Shown here: one piece after another, positions 1-9,283 of the stretch
Position numbering within the stretch: position 1 is the stretch's first letter
Layout: the number at the start of each line of letters is the position of its first letter
DNA from: Iningainema tapete BLCC-T55
GTDB taxonomy: Bacteria; Cyanobacteriota; Cyanobacteriia; Cyanobacteriales; Nostocaceae
DNA: 64,000 nt
Direction of reading: 5' to 3'
Assembly: GCF_014698965.1 (NCBI RefSeq)
Contig: NZ_JACXAE010000080.1
Coordinates: 1 to 64,000, forward strand
Notes under the pieces: generated by a model
Database searches by the model: none
The model's input: the letters and a program-made list of their open reading frames with translations, nothing else
What the model was told of the DNA's origin: nothing
Position numbers and translations under genes: made by a program

Positions 1-72
1 TTATCTATAACTCTTGCTTGAATATTTTACTAATCCTCCTATGGCTTTTTATTGAGTTTTTCAGCAAGCCCT
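1..72 (+). mobile_element. Right-end fragment of an IS1182-like element
   Basis: The first 72 bases closely resemble the right end of the IS at 43158-44867. Both contain TTATCTA, ACTCTTGCTTGAATA and the terminal TCAGCAAGCCCT, which ends at base 72 here. The body of this copy lies off the left edge, so its family and condition are inferred from the internal copy. Confidence 0.75.
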
Positions 73-453
73 AATTACAGCCAGAGAGATCGCCAAAAAG
101 TGTCATTAGTCACAAAGGACAATTGACACTTGACAAATGATAGCCTAGCGATGTACATGCTACTACTGACCGTGAGTTTTTCACAGGAGCGGCTCATCTA
201 CCTCTAATTTAAACACTACGAAGAGCGTTTTCTGGTGGAGTACCTACCCGCCCCGATATAAACCGTGCAGTTTGTGGTAGTTTACATGCCTGCTCCGATT
301 TAGACCATTTCCCGCCTTGTTTTTTACAGTCCTTTTCGTTTGTTGGAATTCCCATAACTTTTATCTAACCTCCTAAAAATTGAGCTTTGTAGTATTTTTT
401 GTTTATTGGGGTTTCACTTATATACTTCACTTTAGATACATAAATTCCTGAAT
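73..453. other. Gene-free stretch between IS end and WD40 gene
   Basis: I see no convincing reading frame or RNA gene here. The stretch is AT-rich with stops in all frames and lies downstream of the converging caspase-WD40 gene. A HIP1 octamer (GCGATCGC) sits just inside that gene at 469-476. Confidence 0.5.
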
Positions 454-3400
454 TTACTGGCAGAGATTGCGATCGCTCTTTTCTACGTTTGGTTTGTACT
501 TAAGATAATTCCTGAGCCATTTACAAGCTATTACTTCTAACTGAGGTAAATCTAAATTAAACTTCCATAAAATTAAAAGTCGCTCGTCATCAACAGTGGC
601 AATTGTCTTACCGTCAAGGCTGAAGCTCACACCCAAGACATTACCAGAATAGCTGCTTAAAGTTTGAAGTTCCTCGCCGTTGATGCTCCAGAGTTTAGCT
701 GGACCATTGGTACTTGCTGTAGCAATTGTCTTACTGTCGGGACTAAAACTCACCCTCAAAACAGCACCAGAATGACCGGGAAGATTTTTAAGTAGTTGAC
801 CGTCTAAGTTCCAAAGTTTGACAGTCCCGTCTTCATTGGCTGTAGCAATTGTTTTACCATCAGGACTGAAACTTAGGTCGTAAACATAACTAGAATTCCC
901 CATGAGAGTTTGGCGTAGTTGACCATGGAGGCTCCAGAGTTTAGCAGTACCGTCCAAACTGGCAGTAGCAATTGTCTTGCCGTCTGGACTAAAACTCACG
1001 TCCCGAACTGCCTTGGGATGCACTGTGAGAGTTTGAAGTAGTTGACCATGAAGGCTCCAGAGTTTGACAGTACCGTCCGAATTGGCAGTAGCAATTATTT
1101 TACCGTCGGGGCTAAAACTTACGCTAGAGACTCCATCTTTATGTCCTTTCATGGTATGAAGTAGCAGACCATTTAAGTTCCAGAGTTTGGCAGTACCGTC
1201 CTGACTTGCAGTAGCAATTGTCTTTCCGTCGGGACTAAAACTCACGCGATTAACTGTAACTTTATGTCCCTTCAAGGTTTGGAGTAACTGACCGTTAGAG
1301 CGCCAAAGTTTAGCAGTACCATCTTTACTAGCAGTGGCAATTGTCTTTCCGTCGGGACTAAAACTTACATCGAAGATCCAATCTTGATGTCCTCGCGATA
1401 TGATGTTGAGTTCTTCAATATCCTGGCTCCAGAGTTTAACAGTACCATCTCTACTGGCAGTGGCGATCGTCTTTCCGTCTGGACTGAAACTTACGCTATT
1501 TACCTGCTTGTTATGTCCCTTGAGAGTTTGGAGTAGCTGAGCGTCAAGGTTCCAGAGTTTAATTGTACCGTCCTCATTGGCAGTAGCAATTGTCTTGCCG
1601 TCAGGGCTAAAATTCACATCATAGACCGAACCACCATGCTCTTTAAGTGTTTTGAGTAATTGACCTTCCTGATTCCAAAGTTTGACGGTTTTATCATCAC
1701 TGGCGGTAGCAATTGTTTTACCGTCGGGGCTAAAACGTACACGCCAGATCCAACCGTCATGTCCGCGCAGTATTTTGAGTAATTGACCTTTAAGATTCCA
1801 GAGTTTGGCAGTACCGTCCTGACTTGCAGTAGCAATCGTTTTACCATCCGGGCTAAAACTCACGCTCAATACATCAGCAGTATGCCCTTTGAGTGTTTTG
1901 AGTAATTGACCTTCCTGATTCCAAAGTTTGACGGTTTGATCGGCACTGGCAGTGACAAGCAGTCGCCCATCGGGGCTAAAAATTATGTTATATATTTCAC
2001 CATTGTGTGCAGTAAAAGTACGAATGAGTTTACCATTAAGATTCCATATTTTGAAAGTTTTATCACCACTGGCAGTAGCAATTGTCTTACCATTGGGGCT
2101 GAAATTAACACTCAAAACCTGCTCAGTATGTCCGTGCAGTGTCTGTAATTGCTGACCATCAAGACTCCAAAGTTTGGCGGTTTTGTCTTTACTGGCAGTA
2201 GCAATTGTCTTACCATCTGGACTAAAACTTACACTAATAATAGATGCTTTATGCCCCTCTAATCGTTTGTGTTCTTGAATGTTGTAGACTTTCTGCCTCC
2301 AAGTCCGTGTAACCTGTTCGCGGAGTTTTTTATTTACCCAAGGTATGTGTTTCAATTGCTTACCTGCCTTGGCGATCGCAATCATTGCTCCGAGTTGATC
2401 GTCACGAAGAAGATTAGATTCTGACAAAGAAGTTAATCCCTTAATTTCCTCTTCAAAAGCAAACTGACGTTGAGCAAAAGCAAACATAGTTAATCCGCTC
2501 AGCGCTACAATCACAAAAACTACAGAGCTAATCAAACGTCCGAGTTTATTTCGTTTATGCTCAATGCTGTGTTCAAAAAATTCCAACTCCAAAGAATTCA
2601 ACCAGCTAGGATCGAACTTAAGTAATTGCTGTATTAATGGTAGGCGAGGATCATCATTCCATAAAAGACCAAGAGCTTGTTTATCCCTCCTTTGAGTTGC
2701 CCATTTGTTAGCAGTAGGCGTAAGTTCACGTTGTAGTAGCAGAGAACCTAATTCTTGATCTTTCCATGTCTGCAGCTTTTGCCATCCCCGAACTAAGAAA
2801 TCATGTGCAGGCTCAACATAAATATTACCTTCTGTATCTTGTCCTTGCACCAATAGGCGTGCGGCTGCGAAACGTTCAATCACCAACTGTACCCGCTGAT
2901 TTTCTGGCTTTGGATACTTTAATTCAGTCAGAAATACCCGTCTACGAGATAACTCACCACCTCCTAATGCCACCATTCTGAGCATGACGTGCTTGATGGT
3001 TTGAGCATATACTGGGTCAAGTTTAACTAACTGCTCATATTCATAATCTGCTCTTTGAGTGAGACTGCGCGTGACTCCACCTAATTCCTCGTAATCTTGT
3101 TGAGTAATTGCGCGATTATTTCTTTTATTCTGTGATGCGCTTCTAATATATTTTAGGTAAAGTTCGCTCAGCGTAAAAGATAGCAATGGCAAAGCAGCTG
3201 GCATTTGGATGACTTCATCAATCAACTGCTCTACTAGAGTAGATGGTTCAAAATACATCACCCGACAAGCAGCTGGTTCGACAATTACTTGACGCAATTC
3301 ATCCCGTGTCATTGCTGGGACTATAAACCGAGCTTGTTGCCAATATGGTTCTAAAGCTGTATTTTGAAATTGCGGCTCAAAGTCGGAACGTACAGTTACC

Positions 3401-4764
3401 ACAATCCGTAACTGGTTTGCAAAAGCTTTGATTGCCCTTGCTAACCCACTTAAGAACTTTATACGCTCCAAGTCATTGCGACACAGGGTAACTAATTCTT
3501 CAAATTGGTCAATCACTAGCAGCAGTTTGGTATTAGGATGAGCTTCACTCCAAACTTTCACAGATTGAGCTAGTGTCTGCAAATCTTGCTCAAAAGCCAA
3601 GTCTGGTTGCGTAAAAACTGGCAAGTTCTCCATGATCAGCGTATTATTCAAAGCTGTAAACGGAGACTCACCCGGACGAATGGGAGCGAGGATGCGCCAT
3701 TGTTGCTCGTCCTGCTTCAACTGTGCAATCAAGCCCGCTTTCACTAAGCTAGATTTGCCAGAACCGGATGCACCTAGCACTACTGTTAATGAATGATTGG
3801 TAACGAAACTTTTTAGCTTTTCAATTAACGTTTTCCTCCCAAAAAACAGTTTGCTATGTTCAAGTTCAAACGATTCCAAGCCGCGATAAGGATTTTTACT
3901 TTCATCCAGTACGGGTGCTGATTTTAAGTTATTAGGGTCAAATTCAGGAACAGTAAAGATGTACTCGCCCTTATCATGGCGTTTGAGTTGACAAAATCCA
4001 GGGGTTTGTCTAGCACTTATATTCAGTAATTCACTATGTAAATACACGTATAATTCAGTTGCTGTAATTACACCATCGTTGCTTAAATCTGCTGCACCCT
4101 CTAGTGCTGCAAACAGCAATTCAGCAAAAGGTGAATGTCCATCATGCTCTCTGCGCTGTCCTAATCGATACAAGAAGTCGGCGGCTTTTTCGTCATCAGC
4201 AGCGGAGGTAATCACCTGTTGCGCACAACCAGAAATGAAGCGTTCATAGCGTTCGCGATACATTTTTGAGCGTCGCACTGCTTCGCGCGAGCCGGACCAA
4301 CGAAACGCCCCAGCAAAGCAGCAGTCGAGGATAACCAATAAATGACGGCATGGTAACGTGAGCAGAGCATCATGCAGTCGCTTCATGGGCAACAAGCTAG
4401 CACTATCATCCAGTCGCGCATCTTGGGGAACCAAATAACCAGCAGGACCATCACTACAATCCAATGTATCTAGAGCAATGCCATGTCCTGCAAAGTAAAA
4501 AAGGATACGATCATCTGGTTGAAGTTGAATGGTACTACCATCTGCTAAAAGGAACTTCTGCTTTTCCAAGGTAGTGAATAGATGATACAGTTTTGCGTAA
4601 TTTGCCTCACTGTCTAATAATAAAAGAACTTGGTATTGGTACTTAGTTTCTAAGATGTGAGCAAGTTTGGTAGCATCATTCACAGCGGTTTTTAATACTG
4701 GGATGCAATTAATGTACTGATTAATACCAACAACTACTGCCAGATTACGTTTAATTTCTGCCAT
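454..4764 (-). CDS. Caspase-like / STAND ATPase / WD40 repeat protein
   Basis: Large signalling protein of about 1436 residues. The N-terminus is a peptidase C14 (caspase-like) domain with the His motif FAGHG near residue 94 and the Cys motif ILDCCFAG near 149. A STAND/AAA-type ATPase follows with Walker A GASGSGKSS near residue 330. One hydrophobic, probably membrane-spanning segment lies near 741-765. Fourteen WD40 repeats of about 41 residues (GH...FSPDGKTIATAS.DGTAKLW) fill residues ~835-1425, enough for two seven-bladed propellers. The ATG at 4764 is chosen because AGGGG lies upstream and the protein then begins directly at the caspase fold; an in-frame start at 4791 is also possible. 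Such proteins are thought to act as stress or infection sensors that activate a protease; the trigger and substrate here are unknown. Confidence 0.9.
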   Translation of the reverse strand: MAEIKRNLAVVVGINQYINCIPVLKTAVNDATKLAHILETKYQYQVLLLLDSEANYAKLYHLFTTLEKQKFLLADGSTIQLQPDDRILFYFAGHGIALDTLDCSDGPAGYLVPQDARLDDSASLLPMKRLHDALLTLPCRHLLVILDCCFAGAFRWSGSREAVRRSKMYRERYERFISGCAQQVITSAADDEKAADFLYRLGQRREHDGHSPFAELLFAALEGAADLSNDGVITATELYVYLHSELLNISARQTPGFCQLKRHDKGEYIFTVPEFDPNNLKSAPVLDESKNPYRGLESFELEHSKLFFGRKTLIEKLKSFVTNHSLTVVLGASGSGKSSLVKAGLIAQLKQDEQQWRILAPIRPGESPFTALNNTLIMENLPVFTQPDLAFEQDLQTLAQSVKVWSEAHPNTKLLLVIDQFEELVTLCRNDLERIKFLSGLARAIKAFANQLRIVVTVRSDFEPQFQNTALEPYWQQARFIVPAMTRDELRQVIVEPAACRVMYFEPSTLVEQLIDEVIQMPAALPLLSFTLSELYLKYIRSASQNKRNNRAITQQDYEELGGVTRSLTQRADYEYEQLVKLDPVYAQTIKHVMLRMVALGGGELSRRRVFLTELKYPKPENQRVQLVIERFAAARLLVQGQDTEGNIYVEPAHDFLVRGWQKLQTWKDQELGSLLLQRELTPTANKWATQRRDKQALGLLWNDDPRLPLIQQLLKFDPSWLNSLELEFFEHSIEHKRNKLGRLISSVVFVIVALSGLTMFAFAQRQFAFEEEIKGLTSLSESNLLRDDQLGAMIAIAKAGKQLKHIPWVNKKLREQVTRTWRQKVYNIQEHKRLEGHKASIISVSFSPDGKTIATASKDKTAKLWSLDGQQLQTLHGHTEQVLSVNFSPNGKTIATASGDKTFKIWNLNGKLIRTFTAHNGEIYNIIFSPDGRLLVTASADQTVKLWNQEGQLLKTLKGHTADVLSVSFSPDGKTIATASQDGTAKLWNLKGQLLKILRGHDGWIWRVRFSPDGKTIATASDDKTVKLWNQEGQLLKTLKEHGGSVYDVNFSPDGKTIATANEDGTIKLWNLDAQLLQTLKGHNKQVNSVSFSPDGKTIATASRDGTVKLWSQDIEELNIISRGHQDWIFDVSFSPDGKTIATASKDGTAKLWRSNGQLLQTLKGHKVTVNRVSFSPDGKTIATASQDGTAKLWNLNGLLLHTMKGHKDGVSSVSFSPDGKIIATANSDGTVKLWSLHGQLLQTLTVHPKAVRDVSFSPDGKTIATASLDGTAKLWSLHGQLRQTLMGNSSYVYDLSFSPDGKTIATANEDGTVKLWNLDGQLLKNLPGHSGAVLRVSFSPDSKTIATASTNGPAKLWSINGEELQTLSSYSGNVLGVSFSLDGKTIATVDDERLLILWKFNLDLPQLEVIACKWLRNYLKYKPNVEKSDRNLCQ

Positions 4765-4925
4765 AGATGCAATACCCCTGAGTAGCCCCAATCAGTAAGA
4801 CTTATGCACTTTACAAATAGAGCATAATATGGATTTTTCCTAGTTCTACATTTTTAATAGGAGCAAGTCCAACCTACTTATGCACTGCTAAAATCAACTT
4901 ATCTGTGAGTACATGAGGTTTTGTT

Positions 4926-5723
4926 ATGCCCTCACCTTTTCCCGGAATGGATCCGTATCTCGAAAATCCTGAGTTTTGGGCTGAGGTGCATCATCGGCTG
5001 ATTACAGCAATAGCCATTGCCCTTGCTCCTCCTTTACGTCCAAAGTACCAAGTTGCAATTGAAAAACGTACTTATCTGACTACCTTAGAAGATACAGTCC
5101 TCGTGGGAATTCCTGATACAACGATTTATTCTCGGCAAAGAGGGAACCTCCAACCTACGACAGTGGAAACCGCATCAACAACACAAACAATACCTGTTCA
5201 GGTAGAAGTACCGATGTTAGAAGAGGTACATGAGGGCTATTTAGAAATTCGTGAAAACGCCACCAAACAAGTCATAACTGTAGTGGAAATTCTCTCACCC
5301 AAGAACAAGCGATCAGGTGAAGGACGAATTGCTTATGAAAGTAAGCGACGGCAAATCTTAGCAACAGCAACACATTTTGTGGAAATTGATTTACTTCGCA
5401 GTTTACCCCAGATGCCCATCTTAAAATATACTGGCACTAGTGACTATCGTATTCTCATCAGTCGAGGGGATAAACGACCAGTTTCTGACCTCTATGCGTT
5501 TAGTGTAAAAGACCAGATTCCTGCTTTTCATGTACCTTTGCAACCATTAGATACAGAACCTATCTTAGATTTGCAACACTTGTTGAATGAGGTTTATGAC
5601 CAAGCAGGCTATGACTTGAGAATAGATTACACACAACCCTCAGTACCACCATTATCGGAAGAAAAGGCAACTTGGGCAAATATATTATTAAGTGAAAAAG
5701 GTTTTAGAAATTCCACTAACTAA
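4926..5723 (+). CDS. DUF4058 family protein
   Basis: A 265-residue protein beginning MPSPFPGMDPYLENP, the hallmark start of DUF4058, a family very common in cyanobacteria. The mid-region has EILSPKNK, resembling the E-x-K part of a PD-(D/E)xK-like fold, but a nuclease activity is only an inference. It is transcribed divergently from the caspase-WD40 gene across a ~160 bp gap. Function is not known. Confidence 0.85.
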   Translation: MPSPFPGMDPYLENPEFWAEVHHRLITAIAIALAPPLRPKYQVAIEKRTYLTTLEDTVLVGIPDTTIYSRQRGNLQPTTVETASTTQTIPVQVEVPMLEEVHEGYLEIRENATKQVITVVEILSPKNKRSGEGRIAYESKRRQILATATHFVEIDLLRSLPQMPILKYTGTSDYRILISRGDKRPVSDLYAFSVKDQIPAFHVPLQPLDTEPILDLQHLLNEVYDQAGYDLRIDYTQPSVPPLSEEKATWANILLSEKGFRNSTN

Positions 5724-6032
5724 CCAGCAGAATCAACCTGATTGTAAACTTTAGTAAACAAAGAGTAACCACTTCTAATTTCGGTGCTAACTTAATAAAT
5801 AGGACACCAAACAAAACTAAAACCAAACTGAAAAGGGCAAATGACATAGTGTCCCCCGTCAGCCGCCCAAGTGAATTCCAGCATACAACTATATAGTGTG
5901 GCACAGCGCCGAAGTGACAAGGCGAAGCCAAATCCCAAAGCGGAAAAACAAGAGTGTGCTGAATTGACTGATAGTTTTGTCCACCCTATTTATTGAATTG
6001 TTTGTTAACTAAATTTTTGCAGATTAAACTAA
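5724..6032. other. Gene-free stretch after DUF4058
   Basis: No convincing gene. A minus-strand frame at 5716-5931 encodes a hydrophobic ~43-residue tail but overlaps the DUF4058 stop and lacks a ribosome-binding site, so I do not call it. Confidence 0.45.
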
Positions 6033-6067
6033 AAAACCTGGTTCCTTAACCAGGTTTTCGCGTTTTT
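6033..6067. terminator. Rho-independent-like terminator hairpin
   Basis: Perfect inverted repeat with arms AAAACCTGGTT and AACCAGGTTTT around a CCTT loop at 6033-6058, followed by CGCGTTTTT. The A-run on the other side makes it plausible in both directions. It lies between the convergent DUF4058 and hydrolase genes. Confidence 0.7.
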
Positions 6068-6101
6068 AAATAGACATCTTCAGACATTATCCATAATCTG
6101 T

Positions 6102-6130
6102 GTAGAGACGTTCCGCCGGAACGTCTCTAC
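6102..6130. repeat. Dispersed TAGAGACG palindrome, copy 1
   Basis: Near-perfect 29 bp palindrome with arms GTAGAGACGTTCC and GGAACGTCTCTAC. It is one of nine related copies in this window. It sits 8 bp downstream of the stop codon of the hydrolase gene and could serve as a transcription-end hairpin. Confidence 0.8.
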
Positions 6131-6138
6131 ATTATTTT

Positions 6139-7080
6139 TCATGGATGTCCAATAGACAAAATCCAATCACGTAACAAAGAATTAACCTGTTGAGGTACTT
6201 CATCGTGAGGACAATGACCAGCCCTGATAAAGTATTCTGTAAGTTCGGGATAATATTTGCGAAACTGCCTTGAACGCTCTCTAGCATTAATCCAAGGATC
6301 AGCCTCTCCCCACAATAGCAAAAGAGGACAAGTTAATTTTTGCAGAAGCACATCAACTTTTTCCCCCTGAGGAGTACTAAAAACCGAAGAAAACACATCA
6401 AAAGCACCAGTATCGGCAGCAGGGCGCTGAATCTCCTCTATAAGTTGATCCGTAATCGCACTTTTGTCAAGATAAACCTTCTCTAACGTTTGACGAATAA
6501 CCCAAGGTTGACGTATATACTGAAACAAAACAAACCGCGCCCAAGGCTGCTGAAAAATCCATTTAACAACATCACCCAACAATCTTTGCAACTGCTCACT
6601 TTGTTTAGGAGGCTGAATTTCCGACTGCAAAGCCTCAGCTTCAACAGAAGGTTGATTCTCGCTAAAAGGACCAGCACTATTAAGCAATACTACACCAGCC
6701 GCCACCTCAGGACATTGTGCAGCAACACACAAACTAGCATAGCCACCCAAAGAATTACCCACCAAAACAGCCTTCTCACCAATCACAGAAGAAATAAAAT
6801 CCCGCAATTGGTCACGCCACAAATCACCACTATACTCCAACTTAGGCTTAGCCGATCGCCCAAACCCCAACAAATCGATTGCAAACACCTCAAACTCATC
6901 ACACAAACCGCTAATATTCTTCCGCCAATGATCGGTTGAAGCACCAAAACCGTGCACCAAAAGCAAAGGAGGACGATTAGAACGCCTCTCCCCCGCCTGC
7001 ACATAATAAACACTATGCCCCCGCCACTGCCAAAACCTACCAGGAATTGGAATAGTAGAAAAGGCCACACTTCCCTGCAT
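6139..7080 (-). CDS. Alpha/beta-fold hydrolase
   Basis: About 313 residues with alpha/beta-hydrolase signatures in order: LLLVHGFGAS (oxyanion region), VGNSLGGY (nucleophile elbow with the Ser), LLWGEADPW (acid Asp region) and GHCPHDEVP (catalytic His near the C-terminus). This resembles the haloalkane-dehalogenase/epoxide-hydrolase-like branch common in cyanobacteria; the substrate cannot be read from sequence. The ATG at 7080 is preferred over an upstream GTG at 7086. It is divergent from aroE. The coding strand is G/T-rich as part of a regional base skew that continues into aroE. Confidence 0.8.
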   Translation of the reverse strand: MQGSVAFSTIPIPGRFWQWRGHSVYYVQAGERRSNRPPLLLVHGFGASTDHWRKNISGLCDEFEVFAIDLLGFGRSAKPKLEYSGDLWRDQLRDFISSVIGEKAVLVGNSLGGYASLCVAAQCPEVAAGVVLLNSAGPFSENQPSVEAEALQSEIQPPKQSEQLQRLLGDVVKWIFQQPWARFVLFQYIRQPWVIRQTLEKVYLDKSAITDQLIEEIQRPAADTGAFDVFSSVFSTPQGEKVDVLLQKLTCPLLLLWGEADPWINARERSRQFRKYYPELTEYFIRAGHCPHDEVPQQVNSLLRDWILSIGHP

Positions 7081-7202
7081 AAACACTACAAAATATTAAG
7101 TATCTTTAACAATTGTAGCTCAATCCTCTCCATCACTTAACTGATAACCTATACCCTATCCCTCTTCTCTTGGCGCTCTTGGCGTCTTGGCGGTTAAAAA
7201 AA

Positions 7203-8078
7203 ATGCAACACATCACAGGCAAAACCAAACTACTAGGAATAATCGGACACCCAGTCGAACACTCACTCTCACCCATAATGCAAAACGCAGCCATCAATCA
7301 CTTAGGACTAGACTACATCTACATCCCCTTCCCCATCGAACCACAAAACCTACAAACAGCAATCCAAGGCTTCGCCACCATAGACATAGTAGGCTTCAAC
7401 GTCACAATTCCCCACAAACAAGCAATACTACCCCTCCTCTCCCACATAGAACCTCTAGCCCAAACAGTAGGAGCAGTCAACACCGTCACCTACAAAAACA
7501 ACCAATTCATCGGTACAAACACTGACATCATCGGATTCCTCGCCCCCTTGCAAACATATCAGCAAGATTGGAGCCAAAAAACAGCAGTAATCTTAGGCAA
7601 CGGAGGCGCAGCAAGAGCAGTTGTGAGCGCTTCTGCGCAACTTGGTTGTAAAGAAATTTACGTAGTCGGGCGCAACGAGCAAAAACTCAAAGAATTCCAC
7701 AACAGTTGGAATAACTCTTCCCTAGCACTCAATCTACAAACCAGTAACTGGGACATACTACCAAATTTAATTGCACAAACCGACTTACTGATTAACACCA
7801 CACCCATCGGTATGTATCCCAAAATAGATGAGTCGCCATTGAGTGTGGAGGAAATAGCACAACTACCTAAAGGAGCAATTGCTTACGACTTAATTTATAC
7901 CCCCAGACAGACGAAATTTCTTCAACAAGCAGAGCAAGTAGGTGCTATAGCCATTGATGGATTAGAAATGTTAGTTCAACAAGGTGCAGCAGCATTAAAA
8001 ATTTGGTTGCAACGGGAAACTGTACCTGTAGATGTAATGCGCCATGCAGTGGAGGAATATTTGGTAACGGGAATGTAG
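7203..8078 (+). CDS. aroE: Shikimate dehydrogenase
   Basis: Reduces 3-dehydroshikimate to shikimate with NADPH in aromatic amino-acid synthesis. About 291 residues. Visible signatures: HPVEHSLSPIMQNAA (substrate-binding SxS), NVTIPHK (catalytic Lys), GAVNT, NTDIIGF (catalytic Asp), and the nucleotide-binding LGNGGAARAV. The ATG at 7203 is chosen because the protein then starts MQHITGKTKLLGIIG; an in-frame start at 7170 would translate the common cyanobacterial leader motif TTGGCGTCTTGGCGGTT. The stop codon TAG (8076-8078) belongs to a dispersed palindrome. Confidence 0.95.
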   Translation: MQHITGKTKLLGIIGHPVEHSLSPIMQNAAINHLGLDYIYIPFPIEPQNLQTAIQGFATIDIVGFNVTIPHKQAILPLLSHIEPLAQTVGAVNTVTYKNNQFIGTNTDIIGFLAPLQTYQQDWSQKTAVILGNGGAARAVVSASAQLGCKEIYVVGRNEQKLKEFHNSWNNSSLALNLQTSNWDILPNLIAQTDLLINTTPIGMYPKIDESPLSVEEIAQLPKGAIAYDLIYTPRQTKFLQQAEQVGAIAIDGLEMLVQQGAAALKIWLQRETVPVDVMRHAVEEYLVTGM

Positions 8079-8103
8079 AGACGCTCCGGCGGAGCGTCTC
8101 TAC
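8075..8103. repeat. Dispersed TAGAGACG palindrome, copy 2 (double stop)
   Basis: Palindrome with arms GTAGAGACGCTCC and GGAGCGTCTCTAC. Its two terminal TAG triplets are the stop codons of both converging genes: aroE on plus (8076-8078) and the 192-residue gene on minus (8100-8102). Confidence 0.85.
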
Positions 8104-8678
8104 CGCACGGGTAATCGCCAATTGTAGCGATTCCATTCGTAGATGCCTTGAATTTCATATTCAACACCATTGCTGAAGCGGATCGTACAATTGGTAGATG
8201 AATCATTACCATTACTAACGCCAATCACAATACAGGAGAACCATTCAGGTGTACAAGGACCATTTTCTTGTACCCATTCCCATAATGCATTGCAAACTTC
8301 TATGCGATCGCCTACCTTTAACTGTGTTGACGGTGAATACTTATTCAAATGATACGTCTCCACGCGATCGAGCCACTGCAAACCGTAGCGTTTGCGAATA
8401 AACTGTACTGCGCCCGAATCATTTTCACGTAGCCAGTCGTTGAGTAATTGCGCTTTCCAAGAGCGATTTTGTTCTGTCTGTACTTTGACGAACTGTAAAA
8501 ACGCCTGTAATTCTTCTGGATTAAGTTCATCTAAGGGATTAGCAAACTCTACGTTAGCTCCCACAGACGCAGCTACCTGTAGTAATATTTGTTTTTGGGC
8601 ATCAGTGAGAGGGCAGCTAGCTGCATCACAACGATTAAACGCTGCGATAATTGCTGCTTCAATCTCATCTGGACTCAT
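8100..8678 (-). CDS. Hypothetical protein, 192 aa
   Basis: I do not recognise a named domain. The N-terminal ~90 residues are acidic and helical (MSPDEIEAAI..., NPLDELNPEEL). The C-terminal ~90 residues are rich in Trp, Tyr and Cys, with KVGDRIEVCNALWEW and a strand-rich end (FSNGVEYEIQGIYEWNRYNW) suggesting a small beta-barrel. Its stop codon is supplied by the palindrome at 8075-8103. It is soluble by composition. It is probably real: coding character is consistent and no competing frame exists. Confidence 0.65.
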   Translation of the reverse strand: MSPDEIEAAIIAAFNRCDAASCPLTDAQKQILLQVAASVGANVEFANPLDELNPEELQAFLQFVKVQTEQNRSWKAQLLNDWLRENDSGAVQFIRKRYGLQWLDRVETYHLNKYSPSTQLKVGDRIEVCNALWEWVQENGPCTPEWFSCIVIGVSNGNDSSTNCTIRFSNGVEYEIQGIYEWNRYNWRLPVR

Positions 8679-8815
8679 AAGTTATATGGCAATTGAGAGT
8701 TTTATTCTCATTATTATTACAAAAATTAAAAGCAACTCTCTAGTCCCTTAAGGTGGAATTTCGGGGTATGCTGAGTTTAAAACTTATCTATAATATTGAT
8801 TCTGTGGTGTCTTTT

Positions 8816-9250
8816 ATGCGTTTGCGCTCACTCGCGGTTATCTTCATTTCCTGCGTCATCGGGTTTGTGTCGTGGGTGTATACTCCTAGCGCTTTGGCGC
8901 TGACACAGATTAAATTATCTAATCTTTCATATCAACAATGTCCACCAGAACTAGCCAAAGGTGCTGTGACTAGTGGTGGCACTACCATGACTGCCAACTG
9001 CTTTATTGTTACAGGCATTGCGGAAAATACTACTAATAAAACAGTTTACGATGCAGATATTTTTGGACGCATTTATGATGCTAATAATGACTCAGTAATG
9101 CAAAACCGCACCCGTCTGGGATCGATTGCGGAAGTACCACCAGGTAATAGCGATTTTGAATTGAGAATTTCTGTACCTGCTAATCAGCCGTTACCTTTGA
9201 AGCTTAAGCAGTTTAAAGCGGCTGGATTTAGCGCTCAAGTACGACGTTAA
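8816..9250 (+). CDS. Secreted hypothetical protein
   Basis: About 144 residues starting MRLRSLAVIFISC, with a Sec signal peptide whose cleavage is likely after PSALA. The mature part is beta-rich (LSNLSYQQCPPEL..., NCFIVTGIAENTTNKTVYDADIFGRIYD...) and contains two Cys that could pair. It resembles periplasmic FxLYD-like beta-sandwich proteins in layout, but I cannot assign the family. Starts at 8753 or 8768 are possible but would put extra residues before the signal peptide. Confidence 0.7.
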   Translation: MRLRSLAVIFISCVIGFVSWVYTPSALALTQIKLSNLSYQQCPPELAKGAVTSGGTTMTANCFIVTGIAENTTNKTVYDADIFGRIYDANNDSVMQNRTRLGSIAEVPPGNSDFELRISVPANQPLPLKLKQFKAAGFSAQVRR

Positions 9251-9283
9251 TCGCGTTGCATAGAATGCGGGATGAACAAAAAT

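Noticed and set aside
5716-5931. Minus-strand hydrophobic ORF after DUF4058
   Set aside because: It overlaps the DUF4058 stop, has no ribosome-binding site, and only its last ~43 residues look membrane-like.
6490-6939. Long plus-strand ORF inside the hydrolase gene
   Set aside because: It is a shadow created by the regional A/C-rich skew; its translation is low-complexity Thr/Asn/Leu/Arg, and the opposite frame has full alpha/beta-hydrolase motifs.
7187-7525. Alternative plus-strand frame over aroE
   Set aside because: Thr/Asn/Pro/His-rich shadow of the same skewed region; aroE motifs lie in the other frame.
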